From: Gemmobacter lutimaris
GTDB lineage: Bacteria; Pseudomonadota; Alphaproteobacteria; Rhodobacterales; Rhodobacteraceae
NCBI RefSeq assembly: GCF_003570715.1
Contig: NZ_QXXQ01000005.1
Location: 1-64,000, forward strand
Direction: 5' to 3'
DNA: 64,000 nucleotides
A program made the position numbers and the translations under genes. Shown piece after piece: positions 24,562 to 34,299 of the stretch. Under the pieces are notes generated by a model. It was given only the letters and a program-made list of their open reading frames with translations, did not search any database and was not told the origin of the DNA. Position 1 is the first letter of the stretch, and each line of letters opens with the position of its first letter.

Positions 24562-24969
24562 TCACGGATCTACCGGGATCATAGTCGCCTGCATAAGCGC
24601 AATGCAGGTTTCGCGTCCGTCGCGGAGCGCGACCACCTCGGCGCGACAAATCGTCAGACGACGGCCCGCCTTCGCCACCTCACCGCGGGCGATCAGGCGG
24701 TCGCCGATGCAGGGGGACATCAGGTTGATCTTGGCTTCCACCGTCATCACCTCGCGGCCCTCGGGCATGAGGGTCAGCGCGGCATAGCCCGCAGCGGTAT
24801 CCGCCAAGGCGAAGGTCAGGCCCGCATGGCCCGCGCCGTGCTGCTGACGAACGCCTTCGCCAATTGGCGCCTCCAGCACCACCCTTCCGGGGGCGACCTC
24901 GGCCACGGTCGCGCCGAAGGTCTTCATCAGGCTTTGCGCGGCAAAGCTGTCACGAATCCGCTGTTCCAT
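24562..24969 (-). CDS. PaaI-type hotdog thioesterase
   Basis: A 135-residue hotdog-fold protein. The typical QQHGAGHAGLTFALADTAAG block (42-61) contains the HG...AD pattern of PaaI/YbdB thioesterases; later, VMTVEAKINLMSPCIGD gives the second conserved strand. It should hydrolyse an acyl- or aryl-CoA thioester in the cytosol. AGGGAGGAA lies before the ATG at 24967-24969. It follows the helicase gene by 18 bases and is probably co-transcribed, although there is no obvious functional link. Confidence 0.88.
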   Translation of the reverse strand: MEQRIRDSFAAQSLMKTFGATVAEVAPGRVVLEAPIGEGVRQQHGAGHAGLTFALADTAAGYAALTLMPEGREVMTVEAKINLMSPCIGDRLIARGEVAKAGRRLTICRAEVVALRDGRETCIALMQATMIPVDP

Positions 24970-24987
24970 CTGTTCCTCCCTTGCGTG

Positions 24988-27375
24988 TCAGGCCAGCCCC
25001 GCCGCCGCCATCAGCCGCGCGGCGGCCGCCTCCGCCAGCCTTTCGCGCCCTTCACCCTGAACGGGGATGCGGCCCGGCTCAAGGAACAGCGGCGCGGCCA
25101 GAGGTGTGACGCTGCGTAACCGGCGCAGGTCGATCCGGCCCTGCACGCGGGAAAGCCGGTCCTCGATCCGGCCGAAATCGACCAGACCCCGCATAGCCTC
25201 ATCCCGTGTGATCTGTAACATCAGGTGATCGGGGTCGAAGCGGCGCAGCGTGTCGTAAAGGATATCCGACGAAAACGTCGCCTGTCGCCCCGATTTGCGC
25301 CGCCCCTGATGCTGCCGCTCGATCAGCCCGGCGATGATGGCCGAGGCGCGGAAAGTGCGCTTCATCACCGCATTCCCGGCGAGCCACCCCTCCAGCCCGT
25401 CCCGCAGCGCCGCAATGTCGAACAGCGGCGCCACCTCCAGCACCGGCTCCAGCCCCCAGATCAGGGTCGCGTAATCGGTGCAGACGAAGCCCAGCGGCGC
25501 GAGGCCGGTTTCCTCCATCCGCTTGGTCAGCAGGATGCCCAGCGTCGCCTGCGCGTTGCGCCCGGCGAAGCCATAGACACACAGATGCTCGCGCCCCTCA
25601 TGCGGGAAACTTTCGCACAGCAGGCTGTCGGGGCTGGGCATGGCTGAAACCTCGCGCTGCATTGTCAGCCATTCGGCGGTATGGGCGGGCAGGTCGGGCC
25701 ATGCGGGCTGTTGGAGCAGGCGCAGGATGCGGTCGGTCAGTCGGGTGGAGGTGGCAAATTTGGTGCCATTGAATACTGCGACCTTCGGATCCCGGCCGGG
25801 GCTGCGCGATACCTCTACCGTCAGCTCGTTCAACCCCTCGTAGCGCACGATCTCGCCGCCGATCAGGAAGGTATCGCCCGGAGTAAGGCTGGCGGCGAAC
25901 CCTTCCTCCACCTCGCCAAGCGGTTGTGCGCGGCCGCGCAGGCGAACCTTCAAGACCTCGGTATCAATGATGGTGCCAAGGTTTTGCCGGATCACCGCCG
26001 CCGCGCGCGGATCGCGCAACTGCCACAGTCCGCCCCGCAGCATCAGCCGTTGCCAGCGGTCATAGGCGCGCAGCGCATAGCCGCCCGTTGCACAGAAATC
26101 CAGACAGGCATCGAAATCGACGCGGGTCAGCGCCGCATAGGGCCCGGCGGTGATGACCTCGGCATAAAGCGCATCGGCGGCGAAGGGCCCGACGCAGGCG
26201 GTGGCGAGGATATGCTGACACAACACGTCGCGCGGGCCGGGGCCGCGCGGCTCGCCATCCAGATCGCGGGCGCGCACCGCCTCCAGCGCGGCCTGACATT
26301 CCACCACTTCCCAGCGGTTCGCGGGCACCAGCAACGCCTTCGACGGCGCGTTGTAGCGGTGGTTCGCCCTCCCGATGCGCTGTACCAACCGCTTGACGTT
26401 CTTCGGCGCGCCGACCTGTATCACAAGATCCACGTCGCCCCAGTCGATCCCCAGATCCAGCGTGCCGGTGCAGACCACCGCCCGCAACTGCCCGGCGACC
26501 ATCGCCGCCTCGACTTTCTCGCGGCTTTCGCGGGCAAGGCTGCCGTGATGGATGGCGATGGGCAGGCTTTCGTCATTCTCCAGCCACAGGTGATGGAAAA
26601 AGATCTCGGCCTGCGCGCGGGTGTTGTGGAAGATCAGCGTGGTGCGGTGGCGCTTCACCTGTTCCAGCATCGCCGGAATGGCATGCCGTCCGCCACCGCC
26701 TGCCCAGGGGGGCGGGGCGCCGGTGTCCAGCATGGCGATATCCGGCTCCGGCCCGGGATCGGCTTCCAGCACCTGAGCCCCGGCGCCCAGAAACCGCGCC
26801 AGCGCGGCGGGGTCTTCCACCGTGGCCGACAGCCCCACACGTCGCAGCCCCGGCGCGAGGCTCTCCAGCCGCGCCAGCGCCAGCATTAGCTGGTCGCCCC
26901 GCTTGCTTTCGGCCAGGGCGTGAATCTCATCCACAACCACCCGCCGCAATCCGGCAAAGATGCGCGGCGCATCCTCATAACTCAACAGCAGCGCAAGACT
27001 TTCCGGCGTGGTCAGCAGGATATGCGGCGGATCGGCGCGCTGGCGGCGGCGCTGGGTGTAGGTCGTGTCACCCGTTCGGTCCTCGATACGAATGGGAAGC
27101 CCCGCGCCTTCGACCGGGCGCCGCAAGTTGCGGCGGATGTCGGCGGCCAAGGCCTTGAGCGGAGAAATGTAGAGCGTGTGCAAGCCTGCGCGCGGATCGG
27201 CCGCGATTTCTGCCAGTGATGGCAGGAATCCGGCAAGTGTCTTGCCGCCGCCGGTCGGCGCGATCAGCAGGGTTGACCTGTCTTGCGCACGTTCCAGCAT
27301 CGCCATCTGATGCGGGTGCAACTGCCAGCCTTGCATGGCGAACCAGTCGGAGAGGGCGGGGGGCAGGATGCTCAT
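24988..27375 (-). CDS. Lhr-like, ligase-associated DEXH-box helicase
   Basis: A 795-residue superfamily-2 helicase. Motif I is APTGGGKT, motif II VVVDEIHAL, motif III GLSATVED, and motif VI QRIGRANHR; a winged-helix and Lhr-core C-terminal region follows. These proteins are often encoded with an ATP-dependent ligase and the phosphoesterase PdeM in a DNA-damage cluster; neither is next to this copy. The start at 27373-27375 (MSILPPALSDWF) was chosen because homologues begin near here; a 13-codon longer form is possible. A GC-rich palindrome lies just upstream. Confidence 0.88.
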   Translation of the reverse strand: MSILPPALSDWFAMQGWQLHPHQMAMLERAQDRSTLLIAPTGGGKTLAGFLPSLAEIAADPRAGLHTLYISPLKALAADIRRNLRRPVEGAGLPIRIEDRTGDTTYTQRRRQRADPPHILLTTPESLALLLSYEDAPRIFAGLRRVVVDEIHALAESKRGDQLMLALARLESLAPGLRRVGLSATVEDPAALARFLGAGAQVLEADPGPEPDIAMLDTGAPPPWAGGGGRHAIPAMLEQVKRHRTTLIFHNTRAQAEIFFHHLWLENDESLPIAIHHGSLARESREKVEAAMVAGQLRAVVCTGTLDLGIDWGDVDLVIQVGAPKNVKRLVQRIGRANHRYNAPSKALLVPANRWEVVECQAALEAVRARDLDGEPRGPGPRDVLCQHILATACVGPFAADALYAEVITAGPYAALTRVDFDACLDFCATGGYALRAYDRWQRLMLRGGLWQLRDPRAAAVIRQNLGTIIDTEVLKVRLRGRAQPLGEVEEGFAASLTPGDTFLIGGEIVRYEGLNELTVEVSRSPGRDPKVAVFNGTKFATSTRLTDRILRLLQQPAWPDLPAHTAEWLTMQREVSAMPSPDSLLCESFPHEGREHLCVYGFAGRNAQATLGILLTKRMEETGLAPLGFVCTDYATLIWGLEPVLEVAPLFDIAALRDGLEGWLAGNAVMKRTFRASAIIAGLIERQHQGRRKSGRQATFSSDILYDTLRRFDPDHLMLQITRDEAMRGLVDFGRIEDRLSRVQGRIDLRRLRSVTPLAAPLFLEPGRIPVQGEGRERLAEAAAARLMAAAGLA

Positions 27376-27418
27376 GCCGTCAAAATAGCCGTTCGCCGCC
27401 CTGCGACCAGTCATCCTT

Positions 27419-27542
27419 TTGCTTCTTGCCGGAAATACTCCGGGGGTCCGGGGGCTGGCCCCCGGTTCGGGCGGTCGCGCCAAGTCTGACCTGCGGACCG
27501 GGGCGTTGCCCCGGACCCCGGAGTATTTTCACAAGAAGCAAG
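27419..27542. repeat. REP-like long inverted repeat with two internal hairpins
   Basis: Outer arms TTGCTTCTTG (27419-27428) and CAAGAAGCAA (about 27532-27541), then AATACTCCGG and CCGGAGTATT, enclose two perfect GC hairpins: CCGGGGGC-TG-GCCCCCGG (about 27449-27466) and CCGGGGC-GTT-GCCCCGG. It lies between divergent genes. Part of the same motif (GAGTATTTTTGCAAGAAGCAA) recurs at about 31,249-31,268. Such elements recur in Rhodobacterales intergenic regions as far as I recall. Confidence 0.75.
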
Positions 27543-27586
27543 GCAGGAGTCTTGCGCGAACGCCGGTGCGGGCCTAGGGATTTCCC

Positions 27587-28399
27587 ATGAAGATCCTGTT
27601 TCTTGGCGATGTGATGGGGCGCGCGGGGCGTGCGGCGATCGTGGAGCGGTTGCCGGGCCTGCGTGCCGAATGGGGGCTCGATTTCGTCGTGGTGAACGGC
27701 GAGAATGCCTCGTCCGGCATGGGGCTGACGGCCGAGCATGCGAAAGCTCTGCTTGCGGCGGGGGCGGATTGCCTGACGCTGGGCGATCATGCCTTTGACC
27801 AGAAGGATATGCTGTCCTTCATCGAGCAGGAAAACCGCATCTTGCGGCCAATCAATTTCGCCAAACTGGCGCCGGGCAAAGGCGCGCGGCTGTTTTCGGA
27901 TGCGCGCGGGCGCAAGGTGCTGGTGGCGCAGGTTCTGGGTCAGGTCTTCATGAAGCGGCCCTTCGATGATCCGTTCTCGGCCATCGACACCGTGCTGAAG
28001 GCGCATCCCTTGGGCGGTCTGGCGCAGGCGATCATTGTCGATGTGCATTGTGAGGCGACCAGCGAGAAGATGGCCATGGGCCATTGGTGCGACGGGCGGG
28101 CGAGCCTTGTTGTCGGCACCCATACCCATGTGCCGACGGGTGATGCGCAGATCCTGAGTGGCGGCACCGCCTATCTGACCGATGCGGGTATGTGCGGCGA
28201 CTACAATTCCGTCATCGGGATGGAGAAGTTGGAGCCGATGCGGCGCTTCGTGACCGGCATGCCGAAGGAAAGATTCAGCCCGGCGAATGGTCCGGCCACG
28301 CTGTCGGGTGTGCTGGTGGAGACCGATGATCGCAGCGGCAAGGCCCTTTCTGTGCGCATGATCCGCATCGGCGGCCGTTTGCAGGAAGCCCGGCCCTGA
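27587..28399 (+). CDS. YmdB-like metallophosphoesterase (TIGR00282 type)
   Basis: A 270-residue calcineurin-like phosphoesterase. Metal-binding motifs in order are FLGDVMGRAG (5-14), VNGENAS, GDHAFD, VDVHCEATSEK and VGTHTHVPTGD, which together define the YmdB/TIGR00282 family. Bacillus YmdB has cyclic-nucleotide phosphodiesterase activity in vitro and influences biofilm choice and RNA turnover; the role in alphaproteobacteria is not established. The length equals the family norm. The gene appears to be transcribed alone. Confidence 0.92.
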   Translation: MKILFLGDVMGRAGRAAIVERLPGLRAEWGLDFVVVNGENASSGMGLTAEHAKALLAAGADCLTLGDHAFDQKDMLSFIEQENRILRPINFAKLAPGKGARLFSDARGRKVLVAQVLGQVFMKRPFDDPFSAIDTVLKAHPLGGLAQAIIVDVHCEATSEKMAMGHWCDGRASLVVGTHTHVPTGDAQILSGGTAYLTDAGMCGDYNSVIGMEKLEPMRRFVTGMPKERFSPANGPATLSGVLVETDDRSGKALSVRMIRIGGRLQEARP

Positions 28400-28440
28400 C
28401 CCGGCGCGCGGCACCGGACGGGGTTTTGGTGCGGCAACAG

Positions 28441-28471
28441 AGGACAGGTTTTTTTCCTTTTTCCCTGTCCT
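28441..28471. other. Hairpin AGGACAGG / CCTGTCCT
   Basis: A perfect 8-bp stem (28441-28448 and 28464-28471) whose 15-base loop is pyrimidine-rich. No T-run follows on the plus strand, so it is an uncertain terminator of the phosphoesterase gene or an operator for the following permease. Confidence 0.35.
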
Positions 28472-28550
28472 GAGTGGTCTGGGTGCAACTTTCCTTTGCC
28501 AGACGGGGAATAATTATCTACCAAGTCGGTCGAGTATAGCGGAGACATCC

Positions 28551-30335
28551 ATGTTCGGCATCGAACTTGCGCAGGACACTCAGGCTTTCGTTTCCATCGG
28601 CATTCTGCTGGTGATGTTTGTCCTCTTTGTAAAAGAAGTCTTTCCGGTCGAGGTGACGGCGATTGCCGGCGCTGCGGCAATGATCTTTCTGGGCATCCTG
28701 CCCTACAAGGAGGCGTTGGGCGTTCTGTCGAACAATGCCCCGTGGACCATCGCGCTGATGTTCATGGTCATGGGCGGGCTGGTGCGCACCGGATCGGTTG
28801 AAATGGTGATCGGTTTCGCAGAAGCGCATGTGGGCAGCCGGCCAAAGATTACCATCGTGGTTCTTTACGGGTTCATCGCGGTGGCCTCGGCCTTCATGAA
28901 CAATACGCCGCTGGTGGCGGTGATGATCCCCGTTGTCATCCAGATTGCCGGGCGCATCGGCTCATCTCCGTCCAAGATGTTGATTCCGCTGAGCCATATG
29001 ACGGTGATGGGGGGGATGATCTCGCTCATCGGCACCTCGACCAACCTTCTGGTCGATGGTGTGGTGCATGGCGCGGGCATGTCGCATTTCGGGCTGTTCG
29101 AGATTGCGCCGCTGGGTATTGCGGTGGTGATCGTGGGGGGGCTGTATCAGGCCCTGTTCGCGCGCCGCCTCTTGCCGGACCGGCAGTCGATGGCCTCGAT
29201 GCTGGGCGAGCGCAAGCGTATGAAATACTTTACCGAAGTGGCGATTCCCGAAGATTCGGTGCTGATCGGGACGCCTGTTCTGGAGGTGCAGCAGTTCAAG
29301 CGGGCCGGGGTTCGGGTGATCGACGTGCTGCGCGGGGATCTGTCGCTGCGCCGCGATCTTGCCGCGGCGGTGCTGGAATCGGGGGACCGGGTGGTGCTGC
29401 GCACCGAGATGTCCGAACTGCTGGACATGCAGAATCGCACCGACATGCGGATCGTTGACAAGCTGTCCTCGGTTCAGACCGAGACGGTGGAGGTGCTGAT
29501 CACGCCGGGCTGCCGGATGATCGGTCGCTCACTGGGTGAGATGCGGCTCCGGCGGCGCTATGGCGTTTATGTGTTGGCGGCGCATCGCAAGAGCCAGAAT
29601 ATTGGCCGTCAGCTGGACGAACTGGTCGTGCAGGTGGGGGATACGCTGCTGCTGGAAGGTAGCGCCGAGGACATCAAGCGGCTGGCCGATGACATGGACA
29701 TGGTCGATGTGTCGAAACCCAAGCAGCGCGCCTATCGCCGGGGCAAGGCGCCCATCGCCATCGGGGCACTGGCGGCTGTGGTTATCCTGTCGGCGCTGGA
29801 TTTCGCGCCGATCTATGTGCTGGGCCTGTTTGCCGTGACGATCATCCTCGTGACCCGCTGTGTGGACAGCGACGAGGCGCTGGGTTTTGTCGATGGCCGT
29901 CTGCTGGCGATGATCTTTGCCATGATCGCGGTGGGGCAGGGGCTGGAGGAATCCGGTGCGGTTGCGCTCATCGTGACACATGTTGAACCGTTCATGCGCG
30001 ACCTGCCGCCTTTCGCCATGATCATGGTGGTCTATCTGCTGGGCGTGGTGCTGACAGAGTTTCTGTCGAACAACGCGGTGGCGGTGCTTTACACGCCCAT
30101 CGCCATCGAGCTGGCGCGGCAACTGGGCGCCGATCCGCGGCCCTTTGCGGTGGCGGTGATGTTCTCGGCCACGCTCGCCTTCGCCACGCCCATCGGCTAC
30201 CAGACCAACATGATGGTCTATGGCCCCGGCGGTTACAAGTTCACCGATTTTACCCGGATCGGCGTGCCGCTGAACATCATCACATGGCTGCTGTGTTCTG
30301 CGCTGATCCCGCTGATCTGGCCGCTGTTCCCCTGA
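28551..30335 (+). CDS. SLC13/DASS-family permease with two TrkA-C domains
   Basis: A 594-residue membrane protein. Two homologous halves carry the SLC13 loop motifs: [16 protein letters not shown] and [10 protein letters not shown] in the first, and [19 protein letters not shown] in the second. Between them (about 215-385) lie two soluble RCK_C/TrkA-C type domains, a known arrangement in bacterial sulfate/anion permeases of this family. Transport of a divalent anion such as sulfate, driven by sodium or protons, is likely but not proven. GGAG precedes the ATG at 28551. Confidence 0.9.
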   Translation: MFGIELAQDTQAFVSIGILLVMFVLFVKEVFPVEVTAIAGAAAMIFLGILPYKEALGVLSNNAPWTIALMFMVMGGLVRTGSVEMVIGFAEAHVGSRPKITIVVLYGFIAVASAFMNNTPLVAVMIPVVIQIAGRIGSSPSKMLIPLSHMTVMGGMISLIGTSTNLLVDGVVHGAGMSHFGLFEIAPLGIAVVIVGGLYQALFARRLLPDRQSMASMLGERKRMKYFTEVAIPEDSVLIGTPVLEVQQFKRAGVRVIDVLRGDLSLRRDLAAAVLESGDRVVLRTEMSELLDMQNRTDMRIVDKLSSVQTETVEVLITPGCRMIGRSLGEMRLRRRYGVYVLAAHRKSQNIGRQLDELVVQVGDTLLLEGSAEDIKRLADDMDMVDVSKPKQRAYRRGKAPIAIGALAAVVILSALDFAPIYVLGLFAVTIILVTRCVDSDEALGFVDGRLLAMIFAMIAVGQGLEESGAVALIVTHVEPFMRDLPPFAMIMVVYLLGVVLTEFLSNNAVAVLYTPIAIELARQLGADPRPFAVAVMFSATLAFATPIGYQTNMMVYGPGGYKFTDFTRIGVPLNIITWLLCSALIPLIWPLFP

Positions 30336-30421
30336 TCCGCACTGCGGGGCGGGGGGTTGCCGCAGTCCCCCGCTGTGGTGTAGAGGGGCGCATCATACAT
30401 ACGGGACCGGGAGAAGAGGCC

Positions 30422-31165
30422 ATGGCAGGCCATTCGAAATGGGCGAACATCCAGCATCGCAAGGGCAAGCAGGACAAGCTTCGCTCGAAGATGTTTTCGA
30501 AACTGGCGAAGGAAATCACCGTCGCCGCCAAGATGGGCGACCCCGATCCTGACAAGAACCCGCGCCTGCGTCTGGCGGTAAAGGCGGCCAAGGCCGTGTC
30601 GATGCCGAAGGACGTGATTGAACGCGCGATCAAGAAGTCGATCGGCGGCGATGCCGAAAGCTATACCGAGATCCGGTATGAGGGCTATGGCGTCAACGGG
30701 ATTGCGATCATCGTCGAGGCGATGACCGACAACCTGAACCGCACCGCCTCGAACGTGCGCAGCTACTTCACCAAATGCGGCGGCAATCTGGGTCAGACCG
30801 GCTCGGTCTCGCACAGCTTTGACCGCGTGGGCGAGATTTCCTATCCCGCTTCGGCCGGATCGGCCGATGATGTGATGATGGCGGCGCTGGACGCCGGGGC
30901 CGACGATGTGGAATCGGATGACGAGGGCCACTGGATCTATTGCTCGGTCGAGAGCCTGTCCGAAGTGTCGGATGCGCTGGAAAAGGCGCTGGGGGAATCG
31001 ACCGAGTCGAAGCTGATCTGGAAGCCGCAGTCGCTGACCGAGGTGGATCTGGATACCGCGCAAAAGCTGATGCGGCTGATCGACCTGCTGGAAGAGGATG
31101 ACGACGTGCAGACCGTCACCCACAATTTCGATGTCCCCGAGGATGTGGCGGCGCAACTGGCCTGA
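30422..31165 (+). CDS. YebC/PmpR-family translational activator (TACO1 type)
   Basis: A 247-residue protein with the invariant start [19 protein letters not shown] and the [22 protein letters not shown] block. YebC proteins act at ribosomes stalled on proline-rich stretches and were earlier annotated as transcriptional regulators. The ATG at 30422 has GGGAGAAGAGG upstream; the longer open frame starting at 30284 has no homology. An intrinsic terminator follows 20 bases after the stop. Confidence 0.95.
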   Translation: MAGHSKWANIQHRKGKQDKLRSKMFSKLAKEITVAAKMGDPDPDKNPRLRLAVKAAKAVSMPKDVIERAIKKSIGGDAESYTEIRYEGYGVNGIAIIVEAMTDNLNRTASNVRSYFTKCGGNLGQTGSVSHSFDRVGEISYPASAGSADDVMMAALDAGADDVESDDEGHWIYCSVESLSEVSDALEKALGESTESKLIWKPQSLTEVDLDTAQKLMRLIDLLEEDDDVQTVTHNFDVPEDVAAQLA

Positions 31166-31185
31166 GCCAGTTTGTGGAAACAGAG

Positions 31186-31216
31186 GGCCCTCGCAGTGAT
31201 GCGGGGGCCTTTTTCT
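31186..31216 (+). terminator. Intrinsic terminator after the YebC gene
   Basis: GGCCCTCGCA (31186-31195), loop GTGA, TGCGGGGGCC (31200-31209) with one G-U pair, then TTTTTCTT. A GNRA-type tetraloop and T-run make this a confident call. Confidence 0.88.
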
Positions 31217-31273
31217 TATGGCGCGCCGGATGGTGGGGCTGGGATTTGAGTATTTTTGCAAGAAGCAATTGGG

Positions 31274-32140
31274 TCAGGCTGTGATCAGCGCCTGACGGGC
31301 TGCCTGTTGCAGCGCGCGGCTGAGCGGGGCAAGCGCAGGTGCGGTGCGGCGGGCGAACTGCCAGTGCAGCGGGGTATCGAGCGGCGTGTCTGGGATCAGC
31401 TCCCGCAGGCGGCCCGTGGCCAGATGCGGCGCGGCTTGCAGAAGCGGCAGCATCCCCCAGCCAAGGCCCTCCAGCGCGCCATCGACAAAACCCTGCGACG
31501 AGGCGATGCGATGTGTGGGAAAGGCAATTTCGCTGCCAAGATTCTGCCGCAGCCAAAGGGATTGCAGGCGGTCCTTGTCGGAAAATGTCATGCCGGGGGC
31601 ACGCGTCATGGCGGGCCGTGTCGGGCCATCGGGCAGGTGGCGCGCGATGTAACCGGGGCTGGCAGCGGCGATGTAACGCAGGATGCCAAGCGGCAGCGTG
31701 TCACAGCCCTGAAGCGGGCCGGGGTGCGAGGTGATGGCGCCCGCCACCTCACCCGTGCGCAGCCAGTCCTGGCTGACGTCCTGATCGTCGATCACGATGT
31801 CGAACAGCATTCCTTCAACCGCGGCCAGCGCCGGGATAACCCAAGTGGCGAGGCTGTCGGCATTGACCGCGATCCGCAACGCTGCGGGTTGCGGGTCCGG
31901 CAGGGGCAGGGCGGCCTCCAGCAGCATTACTTCATCGAAATGACGGATCAGACGCAGGCCGGTTTCAGTGGCGGTGCAGGGCTGGCCCCGGCGGATCAAC
32001 AGGCTGCCGATGCGATCCTCCAGCGCTTTGACCCGTTGCGAAACGGCAGAGGGTGTGATGCCCAACTGCGCAGCCGCCAGATCAAAGGCGCCGCGCCGGT
32101 GAACGGCGGCAAGGGCTGCGAGATTGGGATAGTCGAGCAT
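31274..32140 (-). CDS. argP: LysR-type regulator, ArgP-like
   Basis: A 288-residue LysR regulator. The winged helix covers residues 1-60 (FDLAAAQLGITPSAVSQRVK) and the effector domain the rest. LysG/ArgP proteins begin with the short MLDYPNLAALAAVHRRGAF type N-terminus seen here, sense lysine or arginine and activate a divergent exporter. The start ATG at 32138-32140 is short of the upstream divergent genes and chosen by homology. The divergent ACT protein and LysE exporter fit this function well. Confidence 0.88.
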   Translation of the reverse strand: MLDYPNLAALAAVHRRGAFDLAAAQLGITPSAVSQRVKALEDRIGSLLIRRGQPCTATETGLRLIRHFDEVMLLEAALPLPDPQPAALRIAVNADSLATWVIPALAAVEGMLFDIVIDDQDVSQDWLRTGEVAGAITSHPGPLQGCDTLPLGILRYIAAASPGYIARHLPDGPTRPAMTRAPGMTFSDKDRLQSLWLRQNLGSEIAFPTHRIASSQGFVDGALEGLGWGMLPLLQAAPHLATGRLRELIPDTPLDTPLHWQFARRTAPALAPLSRALQQAARQALITA

Positions 32141-32224
32141 TAGTAAAACTTCATCAAGTGCAGAAAGATTAACTGGATTGCGCCCATGCTGCACCGTTAA
32201 GTCAAGCCGGAAACGGAGGATCAT

Positions 32225-32617
32225 ATGGCAGGCGAAACCGATCTGGGGCGGCTTCTTGCGGGAATGGCGCCGAGGCTGGAAGGGCAGGACTGGGGATATG
32301 CGGTGGCAACAGGGCCATTGCCCGAGGGGCTGGACTGGTTTGCGCTTGTGCGTGAGACCGAGGGGCTGACCGTCATTGCCCCCATAGCGGCCTTGCGGAG
32401 AGCGGGTCTGGCGGCGGAAGGTCCGATGGCGCGCATCACCCTGACCGTGCATTCGGCGCTGGAAGCGGTGGGGTTGACGGCGGCGGTGTCGGGGGCGCTG
32501 GCCAAGGCCGGGATCAGCGCCAATATGGTGGCGGGGTTTCATCACGACCACATCTTTCTGCCCGCGCAGGATGCCGAAAGGGCGATGGCGGTGCTGCGGG
32601 GGCTAAGCCATGCTTGA
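32225..32617 (+). CDS. ACT-domain protein (DUF2241-like)
   Basis: A 130-residue protein. Residues about 1-65 form a DUF2241-type N-terminal domain (GYAVATGPLPEGLDWFALVRE), and about 70-130 an ACT-like fold (ITLTVHSALEAVGLTAAVSG, ISANMVAGFHHDHIFLP). ACT domains bind amino acids. Its stop overlaps the exporter start by 8 bases, so it is co-translated and may act as an amino-acid sensor for the exporter. A GGAGGATC site precedes the ATG. Confidence 0.82.
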   Translation: MAGETDLGRLLAGMAPRLEGQDWGYAVATGPLPEGLDWFALVRETEGLTVIAPIAALRRAGLAAEGPMARITLTVHSALEAVGLTAAVSGALAKAGISANMVAGFHHDHIFLPAQDAERAMAVLRGLSHA

Positions 32618-33212
32618 GGCGGCGATTGCGGGCTATCTGGTCTCGCTGAGCCTGATCGCGGCCATCGGGGCGCAGAATGCCTTCGTGCTGCGGCAGGGGC
32701 TGAGGCGCGAGCATGTGGGCGTGGTGGTGGCGATCTGTGCCGCCTCGGATGCGCTGCTGATCTCGGGCGGGGTTGCGGGGTTCGGAGCTATCGCGGCGGC
32801 GTTGCCGTGGTTTGCCGCGGCGATGCGCTGGCTGGGGGTTGGGTTCCTGCTGGTCTATGGCGCCTTGCGGTTCCGCGCGGCGCTGAAGGGAGGCGAGGCA
32901 CTGGTGCCGAAGGGAAGCGAGCCGGTGCCGCTACGCCGGGTTGTCACCATGTGCCTGATGTTCACCTGGGCCAATCCGCATGTCTATCTGGACACGCTGG
33001 TCTTCATCGGCTCGGTCTCGGCGCAATATGCGCCGCACGGGCTGGCGTTCGGGATTGCGGCGGCGGCTGCCTCGCTGAGCTTCTTTGCCGCGCTTGGCTA
33101 TGGCGCGCGCCTGCTGGCGCCGGTCTTTGCCCGGCCTGCTGCCTGGGTGGTGCTGGAAGCGGCGGTGGGCAGCATCATGTGGGCGTTGGCGGCGGTGTTG
33201 GCGCTGGGCTGA
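32610..33212 (+). CDS. LysE/ArgO-family amino-acid exporter
   Basis: A 200-residue polytopic protein with six predicted helices. The family hallmark AIGAQNAFVLRQGLRREHV is at residues 19-37, and MFTWANPHVYLDTLVFIG follows in the middle. LysE/ArgO proteins export lysine or arginine and related basic amino acids. Divergent arrangement with an ArgP-like activator and coupling to an ACT protein support arginine/lysine export here. Confidence 0.92.
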   Translation: MLEAAIAGYLVSLSLIAAIGAQNAFVLRQGLRREHVGVVVAICAASDALLISGGVAGFGAIAAALPWFAAAMRWLGVGFLLVYGALRFRAALKGGEALVPKGSEPVPLRRVVTMCLMFTWANPHVYLDTLVFIGSVSAQYAPHGLAFGIAAAAASLSFFAALGYGARLLAPVFARPAAWVVLEAAVGSIMWALAAVLALG

Positions 33213-33283
33213 GTGTCGGGGGGGATTGTAGCGGTGACAAAGCCGCCCTTGCGGTGGCCTGTGGCTTGCGCTTGGGTCGGCGT

Positions 33284-34189
33284 ATGGAACAGACGCGCGA
33301 AATGAAGCCTGTGCAGGGCCTGGTGTGGATGCTGGCCTCGGGGTTCAGCTTCGTAGGCGTCACCGGGCTGGTGCGCTGGCTGGGCACTGATCTGCCTGCG
33401 GCACAGGGCGCCTTCCTGCGCTTTGCCTTCGGGGTGATGTTCCTGCTGCCGACGCTTGGACCAGTGCTGCGGGGCGGCTTTGCCCCCGGCGCGATGCGGC
33501 TGTTCGCGCTGCGCGGAGCGGTGCATACGGTGGCTGTGATCTGCTGGTTCTATGCCATGGCGCGGCTGCCGGTGGCCGAGGTGACAGCGATCGGCTATCT
33601 GAATCCCGTTCTGGTCACCGTGGGGGCGGCGGTTTTTCTCGGCGAGAAACTGGCGATGCGCCGTATCCTTGCGGTCTGCGTGGCCATCCTTGGAGCGCTG
33701 GTCATCCTGCGTCCGGGTGTGCGCGAGGTGACGGATGGCCATCTGGCACAGGTCGCTGCGGCCTTTGGCTTTGCCGGGTCGTATCTGGTGGCCAAAAGGC
33801 TGAGCGGGATGGCCTCTGCCGGGGCGGTGGTGGCGATGATGAGCCTGATGGTCACGCTGGGCCTTGCGCCCTTCGCACTGGCGGTCTGGGTGCCGGTGAC
33901 GCCTGCGCAACTTGCGGCTTTGGCGGGGGTAGCGGCCTTTGCCACCTCAGGACATTACTGCATGACGCGGGCTTTCGCAGTGGCGCCGCTGACGGTGACG
34001 CAGCCGGTAACCTTTCTGCAACTTCTGTGGGCGACGCTGCTGGGCATGATCGTGTTTCACGAAACGGTGGATGTATGGGTGCTTGCGGGGGGCGGGGTGA
34101 TCATCGCTGCCGTCAGTTATATCACATGGCGCGAGGCGGTGCTGAACCGCCGGGGCATTACGCCGCCTGTTCTTGCCACGAAAAGCTGA
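33284..34189 (+). CDS. DMT-superfamily (EamA) permease
   Basis: A 301-residue protein with ten predicted transmembrane helices in two EamA repeats (about 10-140 and 150-285). The C-terminal half has AVAPLTVTQPVTFLQLLWATLLGM, typical of the family. It is probably a metabolite exporter; the substrate is unknown. Two starts are possible, ATG at 33284 and ATG at 33302, neither with a strong ribosome binding site. A longer frame further upstream overlaps the LysE gene and was rejected. Confidence 0.88.
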   Translation: MEQTREMKPVQGLVWMLASGFSFVGVTGLVRWLGTDLPAAQGAFLRFAFGVMFLLPTLGPVLRGGFAPGAMRLFALRGAVHTVAVICWFYAMARLPVAEVTAIGYLNPVLVTVGAAVFLGEKLAMRRILAVCVAILGALVILRPGVREVTDGHLAQVAAAFGFAGSYLVAKRLSGMASAGAVVAMMSLMVTLGLAPFALAVWVPVTPAQLAALAGVAAFATSGHYCMTRAFAVAPLTVTQPVTFLQLLWATLLGMIVFHETVDVWVLAGGGVIIAAVSYITWREAVLNRRGITPPVLATKS

Positions 34190-34299
34190 CCCTGTGGTGG
34201 TGCGGGCTTTGACAGTGCCGCCCCCTGCGGGTTAGACCGGAACCAGTCGCCGCAGGGCGGCGAAACCGGCCGGCGAGGGCCGCAAGAACAGGCGGGCAG

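Noticed and set aside
27361-27483. Helicase start 36 codons further upstream
   Set aside because: The added residues fall within the GC-rich palindrome and look like translated repeat, not protein.
34218-34261. Riboswitch in the ugd leader
   Set aside because: Only a bulged GC inverted repeat is seen; no known riboswitch core and no expression platform can be recognised.
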